Below are positions 21,980-30,565 of a DNA stretch of 36,683 nt, piece after piece. The stretch comes from an uncultured Erysipelotrichaceae bacterium (lineage in GTDB: Bacteria; Bacillota_I; Bacilli_A; RF39; UBA660): positions 1 to 36,683 of the forward strand of contig CACZST010000014.1 of the NCBI GenBank assembly GCA_902783895.1. The letters run 5' to 3'. Made by a program: the position numbers and the translations under genes. Under the pieces are notes generated by a model. The model was not told the DNA's origin. It worked only from the letters and a program-made list of their open reading frames with translations, and ran no database searches. Each line of letters starts with the position of its first letter. Positions within the stretch are counted from its first letter, which is position 1.

Positions 21980-22010
21980 AAAGTAGATACTTTGTATATA
22001 CTTTTGTCAA
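21980..22010 (-). promoter_or_regulatory. mazEF promoter and probable operator
   Basis: On the minus strand TTGACA (22005-22010), a 17-bp spacer and TCTACT (21982-21987). The spacer and -10 hold two direct repeats AAAGTATATAC and AAAGTATCTAC; the second is also part of the near-palindrome AAAGTATCTACTTT (21980-21993). Position and repeats suggest autorepression by MazE or MazEF. Confidence 0.6.
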
Positions 22011-22011
22011 T

Positions 22012-22039
22012 AAAAAATAATGGTTTAGAAACCATTATT
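22012..22039 (-). terminator. Terminator of the CotD-like gene
   Basis: An 11-bp inverted repeat (22016-22026 with 22029-22039) is followed on the minus strand by TTTTTTATT. It insulates the CotD-like gene from mazEF. Confidence 0.75.
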
Positions 22040-22291
22040 CATGAATTTACTACAACAACCAGGGTCATTATTAATGACTTGGTTTTCTTCTGTGCAAGTG
22101 TATGATGGTGTATATGTGTGATTGTAGATATGTTTATTAATTACATGTGTGTTAATTGGACAAATGTGTTTTACTTCATGACAAAACTGTCTTTCAACGC
22201 ATTGGTTAATAGCTGGTTCAATTATTGGACATTCTTGATCGCAGTTACAGTTATTCATTGGGCCTGTCATACCAAATCTTCTTGTGAACAT
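22025..22291 (-). CDS. Small Cys/His-rich protein resembling spore coat protein CotD
   Basis: 88 aa with ten Cys, several His and many Asn. NCNCDQECPIIEP is followed by HEVKHICPINTHVINKHIYN and HTYTPSYTC. The His-spaced region resembles the CotD family (CCVNHT...PHIHPTHTT...VNHQ...KHVHYFPHT); the match is by pattern only. AAGGAGGAATTTAC is a strong ribosome binding site. No other sporulation gene is in the window, so a coat role is doubtful. Metal binding or disulfide cross-linking is equally likely. Confidence 0.55.
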   Translation of the reverse strand: MFTRRFGMTGPMNNCNCDQECPIIEPAINQCVERQFCHEVKHICPINTHVINKHIYNHTYTPSYTCTEENQVINNDPGCCSKFMNNGF

Positions 22292-22362
22292 GTAAATTCC
22301 TCCTTATCTAATTTATGATATGCACATATTTATTTGGTAGTTATGGCAAATGCATAGATAAT

Positions 22363-22384
22363 AAAAAAATGACTTATTGTCATT
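22363..22384 (-). terminator. Terminator of the HIT gene
   Basis: On the minus strand AATGAC/GTCATT around AATAA, followed by TTTTTTTATT. It overlaps the HIT stop codon. Confidence 0.75.
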
Positions 22385-22745
22385 CTTTTATTATGTTATA
22401 TATTTCTTCTGGTTTTAGTATTCTTTGTTTTTCTTTATATTGTGGTTTTAAATGTAAGTGGAAGTGTTTTACTTCTTGAAGTAAACCATTATTTTGAACT
22501 AAGGTTAAGCCTTCTGTATTTAATTTTTCTTTAAGTATTGGATTTATTTTTTTTGCTGTTTCAAATATATGCATTAATGTTTTTTCATCAATATCAAATA
22601 AATCTTTATAATGCTTTTTAGGTATTATTAATAAGTGACCATTAACGTCTGGGTTTACATCTAAGAAAGCTTTTACTAAATCATCTTCATAAATGGTATA
22701 AGATGGGATATCTCCATTTACAATTTTACAAAATATACAATCCAT
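22380..22745 (-). CDS. HIT family nucleotide hydrolase (Hint-like)
   Basis: 121 aa. It has the N-terminal DCIFCKIVNGDIPSYTIYED of Hint proteins and the histidine triad HFHLHLKP, reading H-x-H-x-H-x-x. Such enzymes hydrolyse nucleoside phosphoramidates and adenylates; the cellular substrate is not clear. The Cys pair in the N-terminus with a later His may bind zinc. AGAGGTGA precedes the ATG. It is divergent from the suf operon. Confidence 0.93.
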   Translation of the reverse strand: MDCIFCKIVNGDIPSYTIYEDDLVKAFLDVNPDVNGHLLIIPKKHYKDLFDIDEKTLMHIFETAKKINPILKEKLNTEGLTLVQNNGLLQEVKHFHLHLKPQYKEKQRILKPEEIYNIIKE

Positions 22746-22764
22746 ATTTATTCACCTCTTTTAA

Positions 22765-22773
22765 ATTATAACA
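22765..22773 (-). promoter_or_regulatory. HIT gene promoter
   Basis: TGTTATAAT extended -10 on the minus strand, about 20 nt before the ATG. A small hairpin (22781-22797) overlaps the -35 area. Confidence 0.6.
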
Positions 22774-22885
22774 CAAAAAGAAAGGATTAAGTCCTTTCCT
22801 GGGTGAATATCTGCGAATATTCTAATAATATAGTGGTAGTCTTTTAATATTTTTAATCATTTATATATGAAAAAAGGGCAAAAAA

Positions 22886-22894
22886 TGTTAAAAT
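22886..22894 (+). promoter_or_regulatory. suf operon promoter
   Basis: TGTTAAAAT extended -10, 24 nt before the sufC start. The upstream region holds a 6-bp inverted repeat GAATAT/ATATTC near 22805-22822 whose role is unknown. Confidence 0.5.
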
Positions 22895-22917
22895 ATATAC
22901 GGAAGGTGAAGAATTAT

Positions 22918-23670
22918 ATGCAAAATTGTTTAAAAATAGATAATCTAACTGTTAAAGTTGGACATAAGACGATTTTAAAGGATTTTAATTTAGAAATCAA
23001 ATCCGGAGAAATCCATGTTATTATGGGACCTAATGGTACTGGTAAGTCTACCTTATCAAAAGTTATTATGGGTGACCCTGCTTATAAGATTGTAAGTGGA
23101 AGTATTTATTATAATGATACTTTACTTAATGATTTAAAGGTTAATGAAAGAGCAAACTTAGGTATTTTCTTAGGTATGCAGATGCCTCTTGCGATAGAGG
23201 GGGTTAGTAATGCTGATTTTTTAAGAAGTGCTCTTCATACAAAAATTGGCAATGAATTTAAGTTAATGCCTTTTATTAAAGAGATAGATAAAATGGTTGA
23301 TAAACTTCATATGGATCCTGAAATGATTCATAGGGGAGTTAATGATGGTTTTTCTGGTGGAGAAAGAAAGAAAAACGAAATTTTACAAATGGCTATTTTA
23401 AAACCAGATGTTGTTTTACTTGATGAAATTGATTCTGGTTTAGATGTTGATAGTTTAAAATTAGTTGGTGAAAATGTTATGGATTATTATAATGAAAGAA
23501 AACCAGCTATGCTTTTAGTTACTCATTATCATAGATTACTTGATTATATTAAGCCAGATTTTGTTCATATAGTTAGAGATGGTCATATTGTTAAAAGTGG
23601 TGATGCTTCTTTAGCTTATAGAGTTGAAAAAGAAGGATACGATAAAGTAATTGGTGAGGATAATGAATAA
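22918..23670 (+). CDS. sufC: Fe-S cluster assembly ATPase SufC
   Basis: ABC-type ATPase that drives the SUF scaffold. Walker A GPNGTGKST ends at about residue 44, the signature is SGGERKKNEILQM and Walker B VVLLDEIDSGLDVDSLK, all in the SufC form. 250 aa when started at ATG 22918 (MQNCLKIDNLTV), which has GGAAGGTGA upstream; an in-frame ATG at 22867 lies over the promoter. It overlaps the next gene by 8 nt. Confidence 0.95.
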   Translation: MQNCLKIDNLTVKVGHKTILKDFNLEIKSGEIHVIMGPNGTGKSTLSKVIMGDPAYKIVSGSIYYNDTLLNDLKVNERANLGIFLGMQMPLAIEGVSNADFLRSALHTKIGNEFKLMPFIKEIDKMVDKLHMDPEMIHRGVNDGFSGGERKKNEILQMAILKPDVVLLDEIDSGLDVDSLKLVGENVMDYYNERKPAMLLVTHYHRLLDYIKPDFVHIVRDGHIVKSGDASLAYRVEKEGYDKVIGEDNE

Positions 23671-24454
23671 GATTATTTTAGATGGTAAAAATACTAGACT
23701 TATAGAAAGTGATGGATTTTTAAAACTTGATGTTTTAGACCATGAAAAATCTTTAGAAGTTACTGATATTAAAATAGATATTGAAAAGGATACTGACTTA
23801 TATATTGAAACTAGTGGTAAGGATGAGAAGGATAATATTATTATTAATGTTTATCCTAAGGCTAAAGTTAATTTATATGAGTTTAAAACTTTAGGAACAC
23901 ATAAATTTCAATATACGTATAATATGGATAAGGAATCAGAAATTCATGTGGAAAAAGTTTATGATATAAATAGTAATAATGAAATGACAATAATGAATTT
24001 AAATGGTGAAAAATCAAAGATTGATTACGTTTTAAAAACTGTTAGTGAAAGTAATGAAAAATATAATTTTTTAGTTTATCATAATGGTAAAAATTCTATT
24101 AGTAACATAATAAATAATGGTGTTAATATTTTAGATGGAACTTTAGAGTTTAATGTATCTGGATTTGTTAACCGTGGTGTTACTGGATGTGATGTTAATC
24201 AAGATAATAGAATACTTAATTTAACGCGTAATTTTTGTGTGATTGAACCTAATTTATTTATTGATGAATATGATGTTGTAGCTAATCATGCCGCACATAT
24301 TGGAACGTTTTCAGAAGATTCAATTTTCTATTTAATGAGTAGAGGAATTGATCAAAAAACTGCTGAAAACTTACTTACAAAAGGTTTCTTACTTAAAGGA
24401 ATTACTAAGTATACAGATGAACTTAGTGAAATTATAAATAAGTACTGGAGGTGA
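23663..24454 (+). CDS. Short SufB/SufD-family scaffold protein
   Basis: 263 aa against about 400-480 for usual SufD/SufB. The beta-helix core signature is complete in the C-terminal half: NRGVTGCDVNQDNRILNLTR, then VVANHAAHIGTFSEDSIFYL and SRGIDQKTAENLLTKGF. The N-terminal domain is reduced. SufB or SufD identity is uncertain: the His of NHAAHIG is the SufD/SufB ligand region, and a Cys lies in GVTGCDV. With no second paralogue nearby it may act as a homodimer with SufC. The ATG at 23663 has GGTGAGG upstream. Confidence 0.85.
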   Translation: MNKIILDGKNTRLIESDGFLKLDVLDHEKSLEVTDIKIDIEKDTDLYIETSGKDEKDNIIINVYPKAKVNLYEFKTLGTHKFQYTYNMDKESEIHVEKVYDINSNNEMTIMNLNGEKSKIDYVLKTVSESNEKYNFLVYHNGKNSISNIINNGVNILDGTLEFNVSGFVNRGVTGCDVNQDNRILNLTRNFCVIEPNLFIDEYDVVANHAAHIGTFSEDSIFYLMSRGIDQKTAENLLTKGFLLKGITKYTDELSEIINKYWR

Positions 24455-24458
24455 TATT

Positions 24459-25652
24459 ATGCACCGTGAAGATTTTAATATTTTAGATAGCGGAATTATT
24501 TATTTTGATAATGGAGCAACAACTTTAAAACCTAAAATATTAGCTGAAGCGGTTAGTGATTATTATAATAATTATAGTAGTAATGCACACCGTGGAGATT
24601 ATGGGATAAGTATTAAAGCTAGTGGTATGTATGAAGAAACTAGAAAACTTGTTTGTAATCTTATTAATGCCGAAAAGGCTAGTAATATAGGTTTTACAGC
24701 GGGGGCTACTGATTCGATTAATAAGATAGTTTTTGGATATTTTAGGAATCATTTAAAAAAAGGTGATGAGGTTTTACTTACAATGAGTGAACACGCATCT
24801 AATTTACTTCCTTGGTTTGAACTTGCTGATGAGATTGGAATTGTATTTAAATATATTAGACTTGATGATGATCATAAGGTTACTATTGAAAATGTGAAGA
24901 AAGCAATTACTCCTAATACTAAGGTTATATCTTTAGCTCATGTAACTAATGTGGTTGGTGATATTAGACCAATTAAGGAAATTACTAAACTTGCTCATGA
25001 AAATGGTATTTTAGTTTTAGTTGATGGAGCTCAAAGTGTTCCACATATGAAGATTGATGTTCAAGATTTAGATATTGATTTTCTTGCTTTTTCAGCTCAT
25101 AAGATGGCAGGTCCGACTGGAGTTGGTGTTTTATATGGAAAAACTGAATTATTAAATGAACTTAAACCAATTATTTTTGGTGGGGGTATGAATGCGACTT
25201 TTGCTCATGATGGTAGAAGGCAGTATAATACGATGCCTGATATGTTAGATGCTGGAACACCAAATGTAGCTGGGGTTATTGGCTTTGGTGCGGTTATTAA
25301 ATATTTAGAAAATATTGGTTTTGATAATATTTATAAGAAGGAAAAGGAATTACGTGATTACGCTATTTCTAAATTAAAGGAAAATCCAAATATTATTATT
25401 TATAATGAAAATAGTGAGGCGGGTATAATTGCTTTTAATTATAAGGGTGTTTTTCCTCAAGATTTAGCTATTTATTTAGATAAATATAATATTTGTATTA
25501 GAGCTGGTAATCATTGTGCTAAAATATTAAAAGAAGAAATACCTGTTAAGAATACATGTAGAGTTAGTTTTTATTTTTATAATACTAAAGAGGAAATTGA
25601 TAAGTTAATTGAAGCTTTAAATAATCCAAATATAAAAAACGAAATTATTTAG
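24459..25652 (+). CDS. sufS: Cysteine desulfurase SufS
   Basis: PLP-dependent desulfurase of the SUF system. IYFDNGATTLKPKIL and SSNAHRGDYGIS begin the protein, the PLP-Lys is in FSAHKMAGPTGVG (Lys215) and the short catalytic loop is RAGNHCAK (Cys353), the class II form. 397 aa, full length. GGAGGTGATATT precedes the ATG, 4 nt after the scaffold gene. The usual sulfur acceptor SufU is not downstream. Confidence 0.95.
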   Translation: MHREDFNILDSGIIYFDNGATTLKPKILAEAVSDYYNNYSSNAHRGDYGISIKASGMYEETRKLVCNLINAEKASNIGFTAGATDSINKIVFGYFRNHLKKGDEVLLTMSEHASNLLPWFELADEIGIVFKYIRLDDDHKVTIENVKKAITPNTKVISLAHVTNVVGDIRPIKEITKLAHENGILVLVDGAQSVPHMKIDVQDLDIDFLAFSAHKMAGPTGVGVLYGKTELLNELKPIIFGGGMNATFAHDGRRQYNTMPDMLDAGTPNVAGVIGFGAVIKYLENIGFDNIYKKEKELRDYAISKLKENPNIIIYNENSEAGIIAFNYKGVFPQDLAIYLDKYNICIRAGNHCAKILKEEIPVKNTCRVSFYFYNTKEEIDKLIEALNNPNIKNEII

Positions 25653-25664
25653 TTTCGTTTTTTT
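25634..25664 (+). terminator. suf operon terminator
   Basis: An 11-bp stem AAAAAACGAAA/TTTCGTTTTTT (25634-25644 and 25653-25663) with continuing Ts. Confidence 0.85.
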
Positions 25665-25677
25665 GTATTGTTAAATA

Positions 25678-25775
25678 ATGTCTGAAATGCTTAATTTTAT
25701 GTCTAAACGTATTTTATGTGTTACTAATAGTGGTAGTTTTGAACGTTTAGACAATAAACTAAAGCATTCAGACAT
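25678..25775. repeat. 98-bp element made of two 33-bp inverted arms
   Basis: Left arm 25678-25710 (ATGTCTGAAATGCTTAATTT then TATGTCTAAACGT) and the reverse complement of right arm 25743-25775 (ATGTCTGAATGCTTTAGTTT then ATTGTCTAAACGT) agree except for a few bases and two single-base offsets. The arms enclose a 32-nt AT-rich loop. It lies between the suf terminator and the RHS-like gene and encodes no protein. It could be a miniature transposable element, a recombination site or a structured RNA. Confidence 0.8.
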
Positions 25776-25844
25776 GGTTTCACATTTTTTTCATAGCTTA
25801 TGTTAATATTAGGTTAAGAATAGCAACTTTGTTTTTTACATCTT

Positions 25845-25871
25845 AGAAGGAGGTATTAGATTATTATGTAG
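25845..25871 (+). promoter_or_regulatory. Shine-Dalgarno followed by an ATG-TAG minimal ORF
   Basis: AGAAGGAGG (25845-25853) is followed 12 nt later by ATGTAG, then a second AAGGAGG (25898-25904) for the large gene. It may be a start-stop leader element or chance; spacing is long. 25776-25914 holds nothing else that I recognise. Confidence 0.25.
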
Positions 25872-25914
25872 GATAGATGTTTGTTTTAGGCTTTATGAAG
25901 GAGGATTTTTGTGT

Positions 25915-28900
25915 ATGTTTTGGAGAAATATTCAAAAGGCTATTTCAATTTTGGTAATTTTTTGTTTAATGATTCAACAAGTACCTGTATATGCTTTGGA
26001 CTTTAGTGTTTTTTCTAATGGTTTAGATGAAGAAAAAATAAAAAAAGATGACATAAAAACTCTTTATGAAATTACATCAAAAAGGGAAGAAGATAAAAAA
26101 TACTTTAAGATGAGTGATGGTAGTGAAAAAGTTAATCTATATGCTGCGCCTGTTCATTTTAAGGAAAATGGTAAGTATGTTGATGTTGATAATGAACTTA
26201 TTAAGATAAAAGATACTTATGAAAATAAAAAGGCTTCTTATAAAGTTCGTTATCAAGCAGAGAGCAATAATAATTTGTTGAAATTGGAAAAAGATGGTTA
26301 TTCTTTATCTATGTCTTTGCTTGAAGGTGAGAAGGTAAAGGCTATCGTCTCTAAAGATAATAGTGATAATGTTGATGATCTTTCTAAGATTTCATCGCAG
26401 ATAGAGTATAACAATATAAAAGAAAAGGTAGATATTAATTATGTTACTTTGCCTAATAAAATAAAGGAAAGTATTATTTTAAAAGATAAAGATGCTTCAA
26501 AGGAATTTAAATATAAAATAAATTTAAATAAGAATTTGAATGCGATAGTTAAGGAACATAATATTATTGAATTTTATGATGGTGAAAATATAGTTTATAG
26601 TGTTGAAACACCATATATGTACGATAATGAGTTTAATTTGAGTAGTGATATTGAAACTATCTTAGATAAAGTAGATGATGGTTATATTTTAACTATTAAG
26701 CCTGATGAAAAATGGCTTAATGATAAAAATAGAAAGTATCCGGTTACAATTGATCCAACTGTTAATACATCACAAATTAGAAATCAAATAGATGATTTAT
26801 TTATATATGAAGGTGATGATAATGTTGATACATATGCGAAAGCTAATCAACATATCTTAAGAGTTGGTAGTAATAATTTTTCTGGTACTGGGCAGCATCC
26901 AACGAGGTCATTAATAAGGTTTAATTTACCTAATTTAAATACTGGTGATCAAGTGATTGATGCTAAACTTGGTATTTATAGCTATGCTTGTGGTCTTGAG
27001 GGTGTTAGGTGTCCAAATGGAAAGCCTATAGAAATTAATGCACACAAGGTTTTGAAATCTTGGAATGATGATAATGCAAGATGGAATTATTTGGGCTCTG
27101 ATGATAGTTATGATCATAAAGTTATTGATTATCAGGTATTTAATTATGATGAGAATGATCAAGTTAAATTATATCAATTTGATATAACTAGTATTGCTAA
27201 AGATTGGTATTTATCTGGTGAAAATAATGGTTTAATGCTTAAGGAAAATAATGAGATAAATGGATTAAATAGAGAAGATGCGTATTTCTTTTCATCAGAT
27301 ATTAGCGATAAATATTCAAATGGTAGACCGATAGTTTCAATAACTTATAGGAATCAAACGGGAACTGAGAATTATCAGACTTTCTCTTCACACAGTGTTT
27401 CTGATTTTAATGTTAATGTTAATAATTATAATGGTAATTTAGTTTTACAGCATGAGGATGTATCTACTCCTGGTGGAAGATTGCCTGCTTTAATTAAACA
27501 TGTTTATAATACTAATGATAAGGATATAAATATCGGTTATGGTAATGGATTTAGATTAAATTTAAATCAAACAATTACGACTGATTCAGACTATTTAAGA
27601 TATATTGATGAGGATGGGACAAGACATTTCTTTAAAAAGGAAGGAAACAATTATAAGGATGAAGATGGTCTAAATTTAATGATTTATTCTGATGGTAATG
27701 ATTACCGAATGGAAGATAAGGGTGGTAATAAATCATACTTTAGTAAGAAAGATAATACATGGTATTTGTATAAAATTGTAGATACTAATGGTAATCAAAT
27801 GGTTATTGATTTAGACTCTAATAATTTTAATAGAATAAATAAGGTTACAGATGGTGCTTCTGATTGTTTAACGTTTGTATATTCTAATGATAAATTAAGT
27901 AAAATTTTAGATACTGCAGGAAGAGAGGTTAAGTTTAATTATAGCGATAATAATTTAATTTCTATTGTTAACAAAAATAATGATATAGAAAAAATAAATT
28001 ATAATAATAATTTGATAACTAAATTAACTTCTTTTGATAATAGTTATAATACATATGAGTATTATGAAAAATCACCATACAGACTTAAAAAAATAAGTGA
28101 ATATGGAAGTAATGGTTCACTTGGAAGTTCACTTGATTTTGTTTATGGTGAAAATGTTACTTCTATTACAGATAAAACGGGTAAGAAAACAAATTATGTA
28201 TTTAATAATTTGGGCCAGACGACTTCTATTACGGATTTAGGTAGTGGTAGTTCTGTAGAGGAGGCTTATGGTCAGTCGTTTGAGTTTGATACTAGTGAAG
28301 GTGATAGTAAGAATAAAATTAAAAGTGAAGGTAAGATTATTAGTTATGCTTCTAATTCTATACCTAATGTGGTTGTTAATGGTGATGCAGAGGAAGATAA
28401 TTATTATTGGGACTTTGTGGGTAATGGAGTATCGTTTGATACTTCAGAAAAATATCAGGGTTTAAAATCTTTTAAATTTTCTGCAGGGTATATGACTCAA
28501 CCAGTTACAGTTGAACCTGGGAAAACTTATAAACTATCTGCATATATTAAAAGTAATTCAAGTAATAATGGTAAAGCTTATATGTCTTTTTCACATGATG
28601 ATTCAATGAATTTGGAAACTTTTGATAAGACTTTTAATGTTACTAATGAATGGAGGGAGTATAGTTTTAATTTTACTGTACCAAATGGTGTGCTTGGGAA
28701 AAATAAATTAACTATTAGTTCGTCTAGTGATAATATTATATATTTTGATGATATTAAAATTGAAGATGAGAGTTCTAATTTATATAATCCCAATAACCTA
28801 ATTAATAATGGTAATTTTGATAAAGGACTTGATGATTGGACAGTACAACATTTTCCTGGTATTGATGATGGTATAGTTGAGAATCAGGGTAATAAGGTTT

Positions 28901-29886
28901 TGAAAATTGCTGGTGAGATTAATAGTGTAAAGGCTTATAATCAAATTATTAATAAAAGTGGGACTAAGGGGTCTACTTTAAATGTTAGTTTTTGGGCTCT
29001 TAATACTGGAGTTTCTATTGATAATTTAAGGGAAGCTAAGGTGCAGGTAGAACTTCTTGATTCTAATGGAGCTATTTTACAAAGTGAGAATTTGAATGTT
29101 TCTAATGATAGTTCATCTTGGCAATTTATAAATAAGTATATTGTCGCAAAGAGTAATTTTTCTAAGGTTAAGATAACTCCAAGTTTCTTTAGACAAAGGG
29201 GATATATTTTATTTGATAATATTAGTTTTTATATTGACGCTGAAAATGGCAGTTTTACCTATGATAGTAAGGGTAATGTTGTAAGTAGTAAAAATGCTGC
29301 TTTAGAGAAAAATGATTATTCATATGATAGTTTAAATCAGCAAATTTCTTTACTAAATAATCGTGGAAGGACTACTTTATATTCTTATGATTATAATCAT
29401 CGAAATAGGCTTTTATCTATGAGAAGTCCTGATGGTATGGATAGTGAATATACTTATGATAATTTTGGTAATAAAACAAGTGTAAAAACTTATTCAAAGA
29501 GGGATATTAGTAAAGAAAATATTGATCAAAGTGAAATTTATTATATTAAATCTTATACTAATGATTTATATGTTACGGCTAATGGTTCAGTTGAAAATAG
29601 TGGGACTAAATTAAATTTAAGTCCACTTAAGGATGATGGAACCAATGAGTGGAATATTGTTAGAACAACTAATGGTAAATATGTTGTTAAAGCTGCACGC
29701 TCTAGAAATGAGACTGTTTGGGATGTAGATGGTGAACCTAATTATAGAAAATTATTAAGGCAACAGAAAAGTTGGCCTGATAATGTTCAAGTTTTATCTG
29801 AGGACAATAATGAATATATTGAAATGGGATTTTTAACAAGCTCCGGAGATACAATTACAGTTATTTGTAAGAAAATAATTATATAA
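25915..29886 (+). CDS. Large secreted protein with DNRLRE, RHS/YD, carbohydrate-binding and ricin-like modules
   Basis: 1323 aa. After a signal peptide (1-27, ending VYA) comes an N-terminal region typical of DNRLRE-RHS proteins. A DNRLRE domain follows at about 284-480 (HILRVGSNNF, RSLIRFNLPNL, DITSIAKDWYLSG), then an RHS segment at about 490-800. Two jelly-roll, CBM-like modules (about 817-960 and 965-1105) follow, then a few YD repeats (YSYDSLNQQ, YTYDNFGNKTS) and a ricin-type trefoil segment from about 1205. The RHS core and a C-terminal toxin are missing; the end TVICKKIII is abrupt. I use ATG 25915 (AAGGAGG 10 nt upstream); TTG 25909 is possible. It may be a shortened RHS toxin or a surface lectin. 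Confidence 0.82.
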   Translation: MFWRNIQKAISILVIFCLMIQQVPVYALDFSVFSNGLDEEKIKKDDIKTLYEITSKREEDKKYFKMSDGSEKVNLYAAPVHFKENGKYVDVDNELIKIKDTYENKKASYKVRYQAESNNNLLKLEKDGYSLSMSLLEGEKVKAIVSKDNSDNVDDLSKISSQIEYNNIKEKVDINYVTLPNKIKESIILKDKDASKEFKYKINLNKNLNAIVKEHNIIEFYDGENIVYSVETPYMYDNEFNLSSDIETILDKVDDGYILTIKPDEKWLNDKNRKYPVTIDPTVNTSQIRNQIDDLFIYEGDDNVDTYAKANQHILRVGSNNFSGTGQHPTRSLIRFNLPNLNTGDQVIDAKLGIYSYACGLEGVRCPNGKPIEINAHKVLKSWNDDNARWNYLGSDDSYDHKVIDYQVFNYDENDQVKLYQFDITSIAKDWYLSGENNGLMLKENNEINGLNREDAYFFSSDISDKYSNGRPIVSITYRNQTGTENYQTFSSHSVSDFNVNVNNYNGNLVLQHEDVSTPGGRLPALIKHVYNTNDKDINIGYGNGFRLNLNQTITTDSDYLRYIDEDGTRHFFKKEGNNYKDEDGLNLMIYSDGNDYRMEDKGGNKSYFSKKDNTWYLYKIVDTNGNQMVIDLDSNNFNRINKVTDGASDCLTFVYSNDKLSKILDTAGREVKFNYSDNNLISIVNKNNDIEKINYNNNLITKLTSFDNSYNTYEYYEKSPYRLKKISEYGSNGSLGSSLDFVYGENVTSITDKTGKKTNYVFNNLGQTTSITDLGSGSSVEEAYGQSFEFDTSEGDSKNKIKSEGKIISYASNSIPNVVVNGDAEEDNYYWDFVGNGVSFDTSEKYQGLKSFKFSAGYMTQPVTVEPGKTYKLSAYIKSNSSNNGKAYMSFSHDDSMNLETFDKTFNVTNEWREYSFNFTVPNGVLGKNKLTISSSSDNIIYFDDIKIEDESSNLYNPNNLINNGNFDKGLDDWTVQHFPGIDDGIVENQGNKVLKIAGEINSVKAYNQIINKSGTKGSTLNVSFWALNTGVSIDNLREAKVQVELLDSNGAILQSENLNVSNDSSSWQFINKYIVAKSNFSKVKITPSFFRQRGYILFDNISFYIDAENGSFTYDSKGNVVSSKNAALEKNDYSYDSLNQQISLLNNRGRTTLYSYDYNHRNRLLSMRSPDGMDSEYTYDNFGNKTSVKTYSKRDISKENIDQSEIYYIKSYTNDLYVTANGSVENSGTKLNLSPLKDDGTNEWNIVRTTNGKYVVKAARSRNETVWDVDGEPNYRKLLRQQKSWPDNVQVLSEDNNEYIEMGFLTSSGDTITVICKKIII

Positions 29887-29899
29887 TATGGGTGGAAAA

Positions 29900-30565
29900 A
29901 TGAATATAAAAAATGGTAAAAATATGTTTTCAAAGTTAGATAGTGACTTTATTAAATTATGGAAGCAAGGTAAAACTGTAGATGATTGTGATATAAAAGA
30001 ACTTCAGGTTTTGGGGTGTGATTGGAAGACTAACGATATTTATGCTTATCAATTAAAAAGTGAAGCTTCCAAAAAGTATAATTTATTTAATCACTGGTTA
30101 TTGTTTATAGTATGTGAAGTTTATATACCGTTTGATAATTATACTGTACCAATTGTTGGAGTTAAGATAACTGATGACTGTAATATTCCAAAAAATTCTT
30201 TTGAGATTAATAAACTTAAGTATATAAAAATAGACGGTAAAAATTATGATTCAATATTTACATTTCCTAAAGGAAGAATAAAAGATGATAAAAAATACAG
30301 GAAAGTTATCGAAAAAATTGTTTTTAAAGGAGAACTTCCAATATATTATTTTGGATTATATAATTTGTATAATCGTGATATACCATATTTTTTACATTAT
30401 ATTGGTAATTTTAAAGATGTAGATACTTTGAAATTAGATTATATTTTGGAAATAGGATATGTTTCTGAGCTTGAGTATATTGCTGAGGATATTGGCTCGA
30501 TGAGTGGATATATATGGGATCTTAGGGAAAAGAATATAATCGAAAATATGTTTAATAATTTTTAA
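29900..30565 (+). CDS. Unknown protein, possible immunity partner of the RHS-like protein
   Basis: 221 aa, cytoplasmic, no membrane helix. I do not recognise a family. Aromatic and charged residues are frequent and the C-terminus is acidic (DIGSMSGYIWDLREKNIIEN). It begins 13 nt after the RHS-like gene, or 1 nt if the ATG at 29888 is used; GGTGG at 29891-29895 favours 29900. Position directly behind an RHS gene is where immunity genes sit, which is the only basis for that idea. Confidence 0.6.
   Translation: MNIKNGKNMFSKLDSDFIKLWKQGKTVDDCDIKELQVLGCDWKTNDIYAYQLKSEASKKYNLFNHWLLFIVCEVYIPFDNYTVPIVGVKITDDCNIPKNSFEINKLKYIKIDGKNYDSIFTFPKGRIKDDKKYRKVIEKIVFKGELPIYYFGLYNLYNRDIPYFLHYIGNFKDVDTLKLDYILEIGYVSELEYIAEDIGSMSGYIWDLREKNIIENMFNNF

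Noticed and set aside
21794-22318. Plus-strand reading frames across mazE and the CotD-like gene
   Set aside because: Hydrophobic shadows of the minus-strand genes without start signals; the minus-strand products have recognisable family features.
22781-22797. Hairpin upstream of the HIT gene as a terminator for a minus-strand transcript
   Set aside because: No minus-strand gene lies upstream of it and the T run is interrupted; it may be chance or affect HIT expression.
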